A stretch of 43,126 nucleotides of DNA from Pseudokineococcus marinus (GTDB lineage Bacteria > Actinomycetota > Actinomycetes > Actinomycetales > Quadrisphaeraceae), in contig NZ_JABEMA010000005.1 in assembly GCF_013004605.1 (NCBI RefSeq), positions 1 through 43,126 of the forward strand, given 5' to 3'. The notes beneath the pieces were generated by a model, which did not search any database, was not told the origin of the DNA, and saw nothing but the letters and a program-made list of their open reading frames with translations. The position numbers were made by a program, and so were the translations under genes. Of the stretch, positions 9,301 through 16,827 are shown piece after piece. Position 1 is the stretch's first letter. Each line of letters begins with the position of its first letter.

Positions 9301-9498
9301 GCCACGACGACCTGGACGCCGCCCGTCGGCGTCCTCCCCCGGGCCACCGCCCTCACGGGCGGCAGCGGACGGGTCACCGCGCTGGTCGCCGACTCGGGCG
9401 CCCCCGTCGCCGCCGGCACGGCCGGCGGCCTCGCCGCCACGACCGACGGCGGCTCCCTCAAGGCGGCCATGCTCTCGGTCGTGCTGCGCCCGCTCTGA
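6352..9498 (+). CDS. Secreted beta-propeller/PKD-repeat surface protein 1
   Basis: A 1048-residue exported protein of unknown function. Order: Sec signal peptide (APASA-AN, about residue 40); repeated YVGGxF/VGG units of a delta-60-like beta-propeller (about 57-450); a further propeller-like segment ending near 665; two PKD domains (about 669-750 and 755-834) with the FDGTGSTDPDG and YTWDLGDGT motifs; and a C-terminal beta-rich domain of about 210 residues (838-1048), also present twice in the downstream paralogue. No LPXTG anchor or C-terminal membrane helix is seen. The GTG at 6352 is chosen because GAGGAG lies six bases upstream and it starts just before the signal peptide. A TTA leucine codon occurs at 7459-7461 (residue 370), rare in DNA this GC-rich. 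A surface adhesin or matrix protein role is inference. Confidence 0.85.
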   Translation: MTRSTVTTPTRTVRRRRRAVVAGLVGAVLAAVGAAPASAANAPQASVVSEVPASWTPQVEDGAVVALTQIGRTVVAGGTFTSVREAGSSTSLPRNGLFAFDALTGKIDTAFDAKLVNGSVGSLDNDGTSIYVGGTFGGVAGKTTQRRVAKLTPAGALAPGQPKTPNSAVSEVVVRGGRLYVGGAFTAVGTTPRSALAAYDATTGALLPDVALDFAGQYNGGTTAIKRFDVAPDGRTLVAVGNFLTVGGLPREQVVGVDLPSTGPATVSAWATDRFSRAKNSSCSLSFDSFVRDVDYSPDGKYFVVSTTGAFGGGSGTGTLCDTVSRWETAAAGTGAGAQPSWVDYTGGDTSYGVAVTGTAVYVGGHFRWLNNPYRADRQGPGAVSREGVAALDPRNGLPLAWNPGRTRGVGAQAMLATDAGLWVGSDTDRFNDRLRARIAFVPLTGGASVAADDDPAPSLLHQHLYSVQRSGTLFTPAALQRTPADSLAAGTPAPTTVDQTVDWANTRGAFRVGSTLYYGRSTGLFARSFSAQGALGPERKVDLRPDPATGTAIPFSTGSLSGAFYDPERHRLYYTLSNDPRLYYRYFTPSSEVVGAVTFTAGTGGLDLRYVGGMTLSGGRVYYGSTSDGGLRSVAFSGGSMVSGTAVRVGTSTSWRGNGIFVGGPQVDQPPTAVARATCTDLTCAFDGTGSTDPDGPLASYTWDLGDGTTASGPTVSRTYTSAASRTVRLTVTDSAGTSASTTVTATTTPPPDRAPTAVATASCTDLTCTFDGSGSSDPDGPLARYTWQLGDGTTADGAVVSHTYTDPGERTATLVVTDSAGTTASVTAVARTFAPATTQVAHRATASAGSTSSSVSVVVPAEVQAGDQLLLAVSTNRAAVSSPPAGVGDWTEAGRAVGDKGELVTTLWARTADGTEAGRPVVVQHDAATKSTAVLGAWSGAVVDAVAVGGSTPTAGTHVTPTVEVQRPGSWVVSVWSEKSSATTTWTPPVGVLPRATALTGGSGRVTALVADSGAPVAAGTAGGLAATTDGGSLKAAMLSVVLRPL

Positions 9499-9528
9499 CG
9501 CACGACGAGCAGTGCGGGGCTCAGGCTC

Positions 9529-9576
9529 CAGGAGGACGCCCCGACGCGGGAGAGATCGCGGTGGGGCGTCCTCCTG
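9529..9576 (+). terminator. Terminator-like hairpin after propeller/PKD gene 1
   Basis: The 14-base arms 9529-9542 and 9563-9576 are perfect reverse complements (CAGGAGGACGCCCC) around a 20-base loop. It begins 31 bases after the stop codon. No U-tract follows, as is common in GC-rich actinobacteria. The long loop lowers certainty. Confidence 0.5.
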
Positions 9577-9721
9577 CGTCTCGACCTGGGACCTCCGTCA
9601 CCGGTCGCAGCCAGCCAGAGGGCCTGCGGGGCCGGAGATGCCTCCTCGTGACCCAACGTGACGAGGTCGTCGCCGCCGGCGCCTCCCGGAGCCGCTTGGC
9701 GGGCGCTCTTGGGTCGATCGG

Positions 9722-9760
9722 GTGATGTCGAAGACGCAGGCCTCGCCAGGCGTCTACCGT
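9722..9760 (+). promoter_or_regulatory. Promoter of propeller/PKD gene 2 (AGACGC-N17-TACCGT)
   Basis: GTGA at 9722-9725, AGACGC at 9732-9737 and TACCGT at 9755-9760 reproduce the arrangement at 6248-6286 with identical spacing. The predicted leader is about 46 nt. It implies that the two paralogues are transcribed separately but co-regulated. Confidence 0.55.
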
Positions 9761-9812
9761 CGGTGATGACGCGGGGGCCATCGAGGCACTCGCTGCGGGG
9801 ACGGGGAGTGGC

Positions 9813-12800
9813 ATGGGCGAGCAGCACTGCACCAGGACGTCAGCGGCTCGCGGGGCGTACGCCGTGACCGCGGTCCTCGCGGCGATCCTCATGGTGCTGA
9901 CGACCACCTCCGGCGCGTCGGCCGTGAGCACGGCCCAGTCGGGCGTCGTCTCGGTGAGGCCGGCCGCCACCACCCCCGACGTGCTCGACGGGGCCGTCCT
10001 CGCCATCACGCAGATCGGCAGCACCGTCTACGTCGGCGGCAGCTTCACCCAGGTGCGAGACCGCAGCACCGGTGCGACTCTCGCGCGGCGCTCGCTCTTC
10101 GCCGTGGACGCGGCGACGGGCCGGGTGCTCACCGGCTTCGCCCCGGCCCTCGACGGCGCGGTCAACTCCCTCAGCACCGACGGCACGTCCCTCTTCGCCG
10201 GTGGCTACTTCGGCAGCGTCAACGGCACGGTCCAGCGCCGGGTGGCCAAGCTCACGCCCAGCGGGGCGCTCGCCGGCGGGCAGCCGGCGATGCCCAACAG
10301 CGGCGTCAACGAGGTCGTCGTGAGCGGGCAGCGGCTCTACCTCGGCGGCTCGTTCTCGTCGGTGGGCGGCATGCTCCGCGGCGGCCTCGCCGCCGTCGAC
10401 ACGACGAGCGGTCGCCTGCTGGGCGACGTGGACGTCCCCTTCGAGGGCCAGTACAACGGCGGCGCGACGAACGTGAAGCGATTCGACGTGAGCCCGGACG
10501 GGCGCACCCTCGTGGCGGTCGGCAACTTCACCACCGTCGGCGGCCAGCCGCGGCAGCAGGTCGCGGTGCTCGATCTGCCGACCACCGGGCCGGCCGCGGT
10601 GAGCAGCTGGGCGACGGACCGCTACGACGCTGCGCGCAACACGGGCTGCTCGAAGAACTTCGACACCTGGACGCGCGACCTCGACATCTCCCCCGACGGC
10701 GCCTACGTGGTGATCAGCACGACGGGCGCCTACGGCGGAGGCGCCAACGCCGGTGTCCTGTGCGACACGACGACGCGCTGGGAGATCGGCGCCGGGGCGA
10801 AGGCGTCCGGCCAGCAGCCGACCTGGGTCGACTACACGGGCGGCGACACCACCTACGGGGTCGCGGTCACGGGCGCGGCCGTCTACGTCGGCGGCCACAT
10901 GCGCTGGCAGAACAACGCCTTCCAGGGCGACCAGGCCGGCCCGGGCGCCGTCCCCCGCGAGGGCATCGCGGCGCTCGACCCCAAGAACGGTCTGCCGCTG
11001 TCGTGGAACCCGGGCAAGGACCGCGGCGTCGGCGCCCAGGCCCTCTTCGCCACGCCGCAGGGCCTGTGGGTGGGCAGCGACACCGACCGCTTCGCCGGGT
11101 ACCTCCGTCAGCGCCTCGCCTTCCTGCCCCTGGCTGGCGGGACGTCGATCCCCGAGGTGCAGCAGGCGTCCCTCCCCGGCAGCGTCTACGCCGTCCAGCG
11201 CGGCACCGCTCCTTCGTCGGTGCTGTACCGGGTGAACGCCGGCGGCCCCCTCGTGCTCAGCCAGGACGACGGCCCCGACTGGGCGGCGGACACGGCGACG
11301 ACGTCGCCGCTCCGCACGTCCGGGAGCTCGACGTCGACGGGGACGACCACGTCGCTCGACCCGAGCGTGCCCGCGGGGACGCCCCGCGCGATCTTCGACG
11401 CCTACCGCTGGGACGGCGCCGGCGGCGACGAGATGCGCTGGCGCTTCCCCGTGACCACCGGCCGGACGGTCGAGGTCCGTCTGTACCTCTCCAACCTCTG
11501 CAGCTGCACGAGCCGGGCCGGCCAGAGGAAGTTCGACGTCGCGGTCGACGGACAGCTGTGGCTCGACGACCTGGACCTGTCGGCCGCCCCCGGCCACACG
11601 GTCGGCACCGTCCTGCGGCGCACGGTCGTCAGCGACGGCTCCGTCGACATCGACTTCCTGCACGTCCTCGAGAACCCGATGGTCAACGCCATCGAGATCG
11701 TCGACCCGGCCGCCTCGGGGACGAGCGCCGTCTCCCTGGTCCGTCGTCCCGTCGACGCGACCGGCGCGCCCGTCGGGCCCTCGGAGACCGTGTCGACCGA
11801 CGCGAGCTGGGCGGCCGCCCGCGGCACCTTCCTCGTCGGGAAGACCATGTACTACGGGACCTCCACCGGCCTGGCGGCCCGCGACTTCACCGACGGCGTC
11901 GCTGGGGCGCCGCGGGAGGTCGACCTCCACGACGACCCCGAGGACGGCCGGCGCATCCCCTTCCCCACGGGGCAGCTGACGGGGGCCTTCTTCGACCCGG
12001 CGACCCACCGGCTCTTCTACACGGTCAGCGGCGACGCCCGGCTGCTGTACCGCTACTTCACGCCCGAGAGCGAGGTCGTCGGCGCCCAGACCTTCGTGGG
12101 CGACGCCGGCGGCCTCGACCTCTCCGGCGTCACGGGCATGGCGCTCGCCGACGGCCGGGTGCTCGTGGCCGGTCGCGACGGCTCCCTGCGCTCCGTCGCC
12201 TTCACCGGTGGCGCCCTGAGGGGGCCCGTGACCACGCTGTCGAGCGACGGCACCTGGGCCTCCCGCGGGCTCGTCGTCGCCGGCCCGGCGCCGGAGCCGC
12301 CGAACCAGGCGCCGTCGGCGGTGGGGGCGGTGACGTGCGCGGGTCTGACGTGCACCTTCGACGCCACCGGCTCGGCCGACGCCGACGGCACGATCACCGG
12401 CTACGCCTGGGACTTCGGCGACGGCACCACCGGCACCGGCGCCAGCACCCAGCACACCTACGCCGCCCCCGGTGAGCGGACCGTGACCCTGACCGTCACC
12501 GACGACGACGGCGCCACCGCGACGACGTCCGTGACGGCCGCGCCCGAGCCCCCGCCGGCGAACGTGGCTCCGACCGCGGCGGCCACCGCGACGTGCGACG
12601 AGCTGGTGTGCACCTTCGACGCCACCGGCTCGGCCGACACCGACGGCACCATCACCGCCCACGCCTGGGACTTCGGCGACGGCACCACCGGCACCGGCGC
12701 CACCACGCAGCACACCTACGCCACCGACGGCGACTACACCGCCACCCTCACCGTCACCGACGACGACGGCGCCACCGCGACCACCACCACGACCCTCTCC

Positions 12801-14432
12801 CCCCGCACCACCCCGCCGCCGGCGCCGACCACCCCGATCGCCTTCCGGGCCGCCGCCGACAACCAGGGCAACGCCACCGCCGCGACCGTCACCCTGCCCG
12901 CGTCCCTGCGAGCCGGCGACCAGCTCCTCGTCGTCCTGACCACCAACCGCGACGCCGTCCTCACCGGCCCCACCGGCGCCGGCGACTGGGGCCAGCCCGT
13001 CCAGCAGGGCACCGGCGACAAGGGCCAGGTCGAGACCACCGTCTACGCCAAGACCGCCGACGGCACCGAGGCCGGCCGCACCCTCACGATCGGCCTCGAC
13101 GCCTTCTCGAAGTTCACGATCACCGCCACCGCGCACAGCGGCGCCGTCCTGGAGTCGGCCACCCTGGCCGCCGAGACCACCAACCGCGCCGCCCACACCA
13201 CCCCGCCGGCCACCACCACCGTCCCCGGCTCCTGGGTCGTCTCCTACTGGGCCGACAAGACCAGCGCCACCACCGGCTGGACCTCCCCCACCACCACCAC
13301 CGACCGCGCCGAGACCATCGGCACCGGCTCCGGGCGCATCACCTCACTGCTCACCGACTCCGACGCCCCCCTGCCCACCGGCACCCACCCCGGCCTCACC
13401 GCCACCGCCGACTCCGCCAGCCTCAAGGCCACCACCCTCACCCTCGTGCTCCACCCCACCCCCACCGACGAGGGCGGCGGTGAGGGAGGAGACGGCACGG
13501 AGGAGCCGCCGCCGGCGAACGTGGCTCCGACCGCGGCGGCCACCGCGACGTGCGACGAGCTGGTGTGCACCTTCGACGCGACCGGCTCGACCGACACCGA
13601 CGGCACCATCACCGCCCACGCATGGGACTTCGGCGACGGCACCACCGGCACCGGCGCCACCACGCAGCACACCTACGCCACCGAGGGCGACTACACCGCC
13701 ACCCTCACCGTCACCGACGACGACGGCGCCACCGCGACCACCACCACGACCCTCTCCCCCCGCACCACCCCGCCGCCGGCGCCGACCACCCCGATCGCCT
13801 TCCGGGCCGCCGCCGACAACCAGGGCAACGCCACCGCCGCCACCGTCACCCTGCCCACGTCCCTGCGAGCCGGCGACCAGCTCCTCGTCGTCCTGACCAC
13901 CAACCGCGACGCCGTCCTCACCGGCCCCACCGGCGCCGGCGACTGGGGCCAGCCCGTCCAGCAGGGCACCGGCGACAAGGGCCAGGTCGAGACCACCGTC
14001 TACGCCAAGACCGCCGACGGCACCGAGGCCGGCCGCACCCTCACGATCGGCCTCGACGCCTTCTCCAAGTTCACGATCACCGCCACCGCGCACAGCGGCG
14101 CCGTCCTGGAGTCGGCCACCCTGGCCGCCGAGACCACCAACCGCGCCGCCCACACCACCCCGCCGGCCACCACCACCGTCCCCGGCTCCTGGGTCGTCTC
14201 CTACTGGGCCGACAAGACCAGCGCCACCACCGGCTGGACCTCCCCCACCACCACCACCGACCGCGCCGAGACCATCGGCACCGGCTCCGGGCGCATCACC
14301 TCACTGCTCACCGACTCCGACGCCCCCCTGCCCACCGGCACCCACCCCGGCCTCACCGCCACCGCCGACTCCGCCAGCCTCAAGGCCACCACCCTCACCC
14401 TCGTGCTCCACCCCACCCCCACCGACGGCTGA
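9813..14432 (+). CDS. Secreted beta-propeller/malectin/PKD-repeat surface protein 2
   Basis: A 1539-residue exported paralogue of the upstream protein. Order: signal peptide (GASA-VS, about residue 37); delta-60-like beta-propeller (about 55-460); a malectin-like carbohydrate-binding domain (about 469-639, starting LYRVNAGG and including VEVRLYLSNL and FDVAVDG); the remaining propeller segment (to about 828); PKD a (830-910); PKD b (916-1000); beta-rich domain 1 (1005-1222); a Gly/Glu-rich linker; PKD c (1235-1320); and beta-rich domain 2 (1325-1539). The paralogue lacks the malectin domain at the matching point, so it looks like a clean domain gain. PKD b plus domain 1 and PKD c plus domain 2 are almost identical at DNA level. 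The ATG at 9813 follows GGGGAG. Glycan binding is likely from malectin and PKD families; the ligand is unknown. Confidence 0.86.
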   Translation: MGEQHCTRTSAARGAYAVTAVLAAILMVLTTTSGASAVSTAQSGVVSVRPAATTPDVLDGAVLAITQIGSTVYVGGSFTQVRDRSTGATLARRSLFAVDAATGRVLTGFAPALDGAVNSLSTDGTSLFAGGYFGSVNGTVQRRVAKLTPSGALAGGQPAMPNSGVNEVVVSGQRLYLGGSFSSVGGMLRGGLAAVDTTSGRLLGDVDVPFEGQYNGGATNVKRFDVSPDGRTLVAVGNFTTVGGQPRQQVAVLDLPTTGPAAVSSWATDRYDAARNTGCSKNFDTWTRDLDISPDGAYVVISTTGAYGGGANAGVLCDTTTRWEIGAGAKASGQQPTWVDYTGGDTTYGVAVTGAAVYVGGHMRWQNNAFQGDQAGPGAVPREGIAALDPKNGLPLSWNPGKDRGVGAQALFATPQGLWVGSDTDRFAGYLRQRLAFLPLAGGTSIPEVQQASLPGSVYAVQRGTAPSSVLYRVNAGGPLVLSQDDGPDWAADTATTSPLRTSGSSTSTGTTTSLDPSVPAGTPRAIFDAYRWDGAGGDEMRWRFPVTTGRTVEVRLYLSNLCSCTSRAGQRKFDVAVDGQLWLDDLDLSAAPGHTVGTVLRRTVVSDGSVDIDFLHVLENPMVNAIEIVDPAASGTSAVSLVRRPVDATGAPVGPSETVSTDASWAAARGTFLVGKTMYYGTSTGLAARDFTDGVAGAPREVDLHDDPEDGRRIPFPTGQLTGAFFDPATHRLFYTVSGDARLLYRYFTPESEVVGAQTFVGDAGGLDLSGVTGMALADGRVLVAGRDGSLRSVAFTGGALRGPVTTLSSDGTWASRGLVVAGPAPEPPNQAPSAVGAVTCAGLTCTFDATGSADADGTITGYAWDFGDGTTGTGASTQHTYAAPGERTVTLTVTDDDGATATTSVTAAPEPPPANVAPTAAATATCDELVCTFDATGSADTDGTITAHAWDFGDGTTGTGATTQHTYATDGDYTATLTVTDDDGATATTTTTLSPRTTPPPAPTTPIAFRAAADNQGNATAATVTLPASLRAGDQLLVVLTTNRDAVLTGPTGAGDWGQPVQQGTGDKGQVETTVYAKTADGTEAGRTLTIGLDAFSKFTITATAHSGAVLESATLAAETTNRAAHTTPPATTTVPGSWVVSYWADKTSATTGWTSPTTTTDRAETIGTGSGRITSLLTDSDAPLPTGTHPGLTATADSASLKATTLTLVLHPTPTDEGGGEGGDGTEEPPPANVAPTAAATATCDELVCTFDATGSTDTDGTITAHAWDFGDGTTGTGATTQHTYATEGDYTATLTVTDDDGATATTTTTLSPRTTPPPAPTTPIAFRAAADNQGNATAATVTLPTSLRAGDQLLVVLTTNRDAVLTGPTGAGDWGQPVQQGTGDKGQVETTVYAKTADGTEAGRTLTIGLDAFSKFTITATAHSGAVLESATLAAETTNRAAHTTPPATTTVPGSWVVSYWADKTSATTGWTSPTTTTDRAETIGTGSGRITSLLTDSDAPLPTGTHPGLTATADSASLKATTLTLVLHPTPTDG
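12552..13470 (+). repeat. Long intragenic tandem repeat, copy A
   Basis: This 919-bp stretch encodes one PKD domain plus one C-terminal beta-rich domain. It recurs at 13509-14427, a period of 957 bp (319 codons, in frame). By eye I count seven base differences, three of them changing the protein (Ala to Thr twice, Asp to Glu). Confidence 0.95.
13509..14427 (+). repeat. Long intragenic tandem repeat, copy B
   Basis: Second copy of the 919-bp unit, about 99 percent identical to 12552-13470 and separated from it by a 38-bp Gly/Glu-rich linker sequence. The near identity, including at third codon positions, indicates a recent duplication or ongoing gene conversion. Confidence 0.95.
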
Positions 14433-14750
14433 GCACGAGGCCGGGTCGACGGGCTCGACACCGACCTCGTGGACCCGACAACCGACCGAGGCGTCCAGCA
14501 ACGCCCTCCGACGCCACAGACGCAGACGGTAGAAGTCGTGCGGTGGGGAGCAGCCGGCGTCCGAGAGGCGTCGCGGCTGGACAGCCGCCACGCCAGCGCG
14601 CGCTGCGGACTCTGTGACGGGTGCTACCGGACGCCCTCGAGCGGCTGCTTGCCCCATCGACAGTGGCGCGCGCGAGGCGCGGGTGACGCGTTCCGTCCGC
14701 GGCGGTGTCCAGAGCGCCGCCATCGGGTCGTGCCTCGGAGTTAGAGCCGA
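14433..14750. other. 318-bp intergenic region between convergent genes
   Basis: It starts with an imperfect terminator-like hairpin (14434-14471). The rest shows no convincing gene: open frames are short or merely extend antisense to the repeat-rich gene. A minus-strand CTACCGTCTG (around 14524-14532) resembles the -10 of the propeller promoters but lacks the matching -35. Confidence 0.5.
14434..14471 (+). terminator. Terminator-like hairpin after propeller/PKD gene 2
   Basis: CACGAGGCCGGGTCGA pairs with the downstream TCGACACCGACCTCGTG with one mismatch and one bulged base. The hairpin begins two bases after the stop codon. No U-tract follows. Confidence 0.5.
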
Positions 14751-15554
14751 TCAGTCGTCGATGTCGAACCAGACCCGAGCGACAGCGCCGAGATAGGGGT
14801 CGTTGTCGAAGCGGAGGTTCTTGCCACCGACGCGGACGGGCCCGCCAGGGGCTACGTCGACACCAGGAGGGACGTCGACCTCCGCGACCACGCCCCCGTC
14901 GACCGACAGAGCGAGACTGCCGTCAGCGCGCCGGCACTCGAGCTCGTGCCACGAGCCGTCGGCTACGCCCTCTTTGCCCTTGGCGACGAGGACGCGCCCC
15001 GAGCCGCTGCTGTCGGCCACCACGCAGGACGGCTGCCCGGCGAGACCGTCGACCTGGACCTTCCACTGCCCGCCGCCACCCGTGGAGAAGCCGCGTTGGA
15101 GGACGTTGGCCCCCATGCTCGTCTGCTCTTCCGTCAACTGCACCTCGGCCCCGAAGTGAAACGCGCCCGTCCCCGGGCCAGTGGGCAGTAGTTCGGCCGG
15201 CACCTCGACGACAGCGCGACCGCAGGTCTCCGGGTCCTCGCAGCGCGCGGGCATCTGCAACGCAGTGGCTCCGAGAGGGCCGTCGACGAGCGCGAGCCCG
15301 TCGACGGCCCCTGCGACCCGCAGGACGGCGTCGACGGTCGACGCGTTCCCACCCGCCACGTCCACCGAGACCGCTGCGCCATCGACGAGCGGGGGCACGA
15401 GACCTCCCAAGTCGACGGAGAAGCCCGCCTCACCGCCCACCGCGGTCTCCGGCGCCATCGAGGGCACGACGACCGGGTCGCCCTGGCTGCACGACGACAG
15501 GACCAGCGTCGTCGACGCAGCGGCCATGAGCAGAACCCTTCCCCCGGCTGTCAC
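14751..15554 (-). CDS. LamG/concanavalin-A-like lipoprotein (copy 2)
   Basis: A 267-residue paralogue of the LamG protein at 5357-6133, but with a lipoprotein signal: VLLMAAASTTLVLSSC, whose LSSC lipobox predicts lipidation and anchoring on the outer face of the membrane. The LamG domain matches closely (GANVLQRGFSTGGGGQWKVQVDG, PSCVVADS, WHELECRR, LALSVDGG), with the same cysteine pairs (ARCEDPETC; PSC with LEC). I chose the GTG at 15554 because it adds the basic residue expected before the hydrophobic stretch; the ATG at 15527, better placed after a GGGGGAAGG, is an alternative that would give a very short signal. It lies 50 bp downstream of the GH26-like gene on the same strand, probably one operon. 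Ligand unknown. Confidence 0.82.
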   Translation of the reverse strand: MTAGGRVLLMAAASTTLVLSSCSQGDPVVVPSMAPETAVGGEAGFSVDLGGLVPPLVDGAAVSVDVAGGNASTVDAVLRVAGAVDGLALVDGPLGATALQMPARCEDPETCGRAVVEVPAELLPTGPGTGAFHFGAEVQLTEEQTSMGANVLQRGFSTGGGGQWKVQVDGLAGQPSCVVADSSGSGRVLVAKGKEGVADGSWHELECRRADGSLALSVDGGVVAEVDVPPGVDVAPGGPVRVGGKNLRFDNDPYLGAVARVWFDIDD

Positions 15555-15604
15555 CGGAGCAGATTGCCACCTCCGCGCAGGCCAGCTCGGTAGGTGATGG
15601 CCAG

Positions 15605-16624
15605 TCAGGCGAGGCTGCGGGCGCTGAACGCCGCGTCCCGGGTGAACTCGACCCACGCGCTACGAGCCGTGGACGACGTCTGGTAATCGAAGTGGCAGTT
15701 CCCGTTGTCGTAGTTGCGGCCCTCCCAGGTGAGTACAACCTTGTACTGGGAGTAGGCGGGCTCCTTGAGCATCGATCGAGCGTCCCGCAGCCACTGCGCC
15801 TTGCGGCCCGGCTGGGCCGGGTCCTCCACCGAGCCGAACTCCCAGAGCATCAGGTCCTTCCCCGGGTGCTTGAGCCCGAACTTCCGCTGTCCTTCGATGA
15901 CCGAGCGCAGGCTGGTCCACTTGCCCGTCGAGGAACGGCAGCGGTACCAGTTGTAAGCATCGGCGGCGATGCCGTCGACGTAGGAGTCGCCGGGGTAGAA
16001 GAGCTCGGCCCGACGGTCGTCCTTGCGGAGGAAGCCCCAGGCGGTCATGACCCAGACGTACTCCGCGTTGCGGACACCCTCAGCCCGGTAGACGGAGACA
16101 AGCTTGCGCCAGGCGGCAGCGAACTCCGCGGGCGTGCCGTGGCCGGGGGTGGCCTCGGGTTCGTGGTGGTAGCCGATGTAGACCTTGCTGCCGAAAGCCT
16201 TGATCTGCGCGGCCTGCCGCTGCATGTCGCGGTAGAGAGTGCTGCCGGGCTTGGCGTTCGCGACGTCCGCCCACCGCACCTTCGTGCCGTTGGACCGCGA
16301 CGACTTGACCGAGAGAAACATCGTGTGGCCGGTGTCGCGCGCCCAGGTCTGGTCGCGGCCGAAGAGCGTGCTGTCCCAGGACCGGAAGACGCGGGCCCCG
16401 CGGACGGCCGTGCCGGCCGTCTTCTCGTTCTGCTCGATGAGGGTCCGCGTGCTGCCGCTGGACCCGAACATCTTCGCCGGCTCCTGCGCCTGCGCGGCGG
16501 GTGCACCTGCCGCCACCAGCGTCGTCGCGGCCAGCGCGGCGGTCGCCGCCAGCACGCCGAAGCGCTCGAGCAGCCCTCGTACCGGTCCGCGCCGGGACGT
16601 CTCGCTCTCCGTCGTCAGCCTCAC
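15605..16624 (-). CDS. Secreted GH26-like glycoside hydrolase
   Basis: A 339-residue exported protein: signal peptide (AAQA-QE, about residue 47) followed by a TIM-barrel resembling glycoside hydrolase family 26, which includes endo-mannanases and related endo-glycanases. Two motifs fit the catalytic pair: YIGYHHEPE near residue 155 (acid/base Glu) and LMLWEFGSVED near 261 (nucleophile Glu). DGIAADAYNWY and VLTWEGRNYDNGNCHFDYQ lie on other barrel strands. The GTG at 16624 is preferred over one seven codons upstream because GAGGTGG lies five bases before it. It is probably co-transcribed with the LamG lipoprotein. By context it could cut or edit the polysaccharide made by this locus; the substrate is not known. 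Confidence 0.8.
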   Translation of the reverse strand: MRLTTESETSRRGPVRGLLERFGVLAATAALAATTLVAAGAPAAQAQEPAKMFGSSGSTRTLIEQNEKTAGTAVRGARVFRSWDSTLFGRDQTWARDTGHTMFLSVKSSRSNGTKVRWADVANAKPGSTLYRDMQRQAAQIKAFGSKVYIGYHHEPEATPGHGTPAEFAAAWRKLVSVYRAEGVRNAEYVWVMTAWGFLRKDDRRAELFYPGDSYVDGIAADAYNWYRCRSSTGKWTSLRSVIEGQRKFGLKHPGKDLMLWEFGSVEDPAQPGRKAQWLRDARSMLKEPAYSQYKVVLTWEGRNYDNGNCHFDYQTSSTARSAWVEFTRDAAFSARSLA

Positions 16625-16827
16625 GCCGCCACCTCTCTGCCTCACGCCGTCGTCAGACGTGAGTGGTTTGCTCCCATGTCACCCGGATGGAGCAGTGACC
16701 GGCGTGGAAGGTAAGCCCTCACCACGTCTTCGTCCAGAGGGGTCGGCAGGACGGAGCCGCACCTGTAGGTTCCAGGCACCTGGCTGGGAGGCTGCTCCGC
16801 GGCCCTGAGCAGGCTCGGAGCGCCCCC

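Larger units (their letters stand above)
9499..9812. other. 314-bp intergenic region between the propeller/PKD paralogues
   Basis: It holds a terminator-like inverted repeat (9529-9576) just after the first gene and a promoter matching the one upstream of the first gene (9722-9760). The stretch from about 9577 to 9720 shows no convincing gene or site. Confidence 0.6.

Noticed and set aside
9840-13196. Long minus-strand open frame opposite the second propeller/PKD gene
   Set aside because: It has a Gly/Val/Arg-rich low-complexity translation and no motif; the plus-strand protein has a signal peptide and clear domains.
12552-14427. CRISPR-like or mobile repeat
   Set aside because: The repeat is long, in frame, protein-coding and occurs only twice within one gene; no short direct repeats with spacers and no transposase.
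14524-14554. Third copy of the propeller-gene promoter on the minus strand
   Set aside because: TACCGT is present but the hexamer 17 bp upstream is GCTGCT rather than AGACGY, and no gene follows in that direction.
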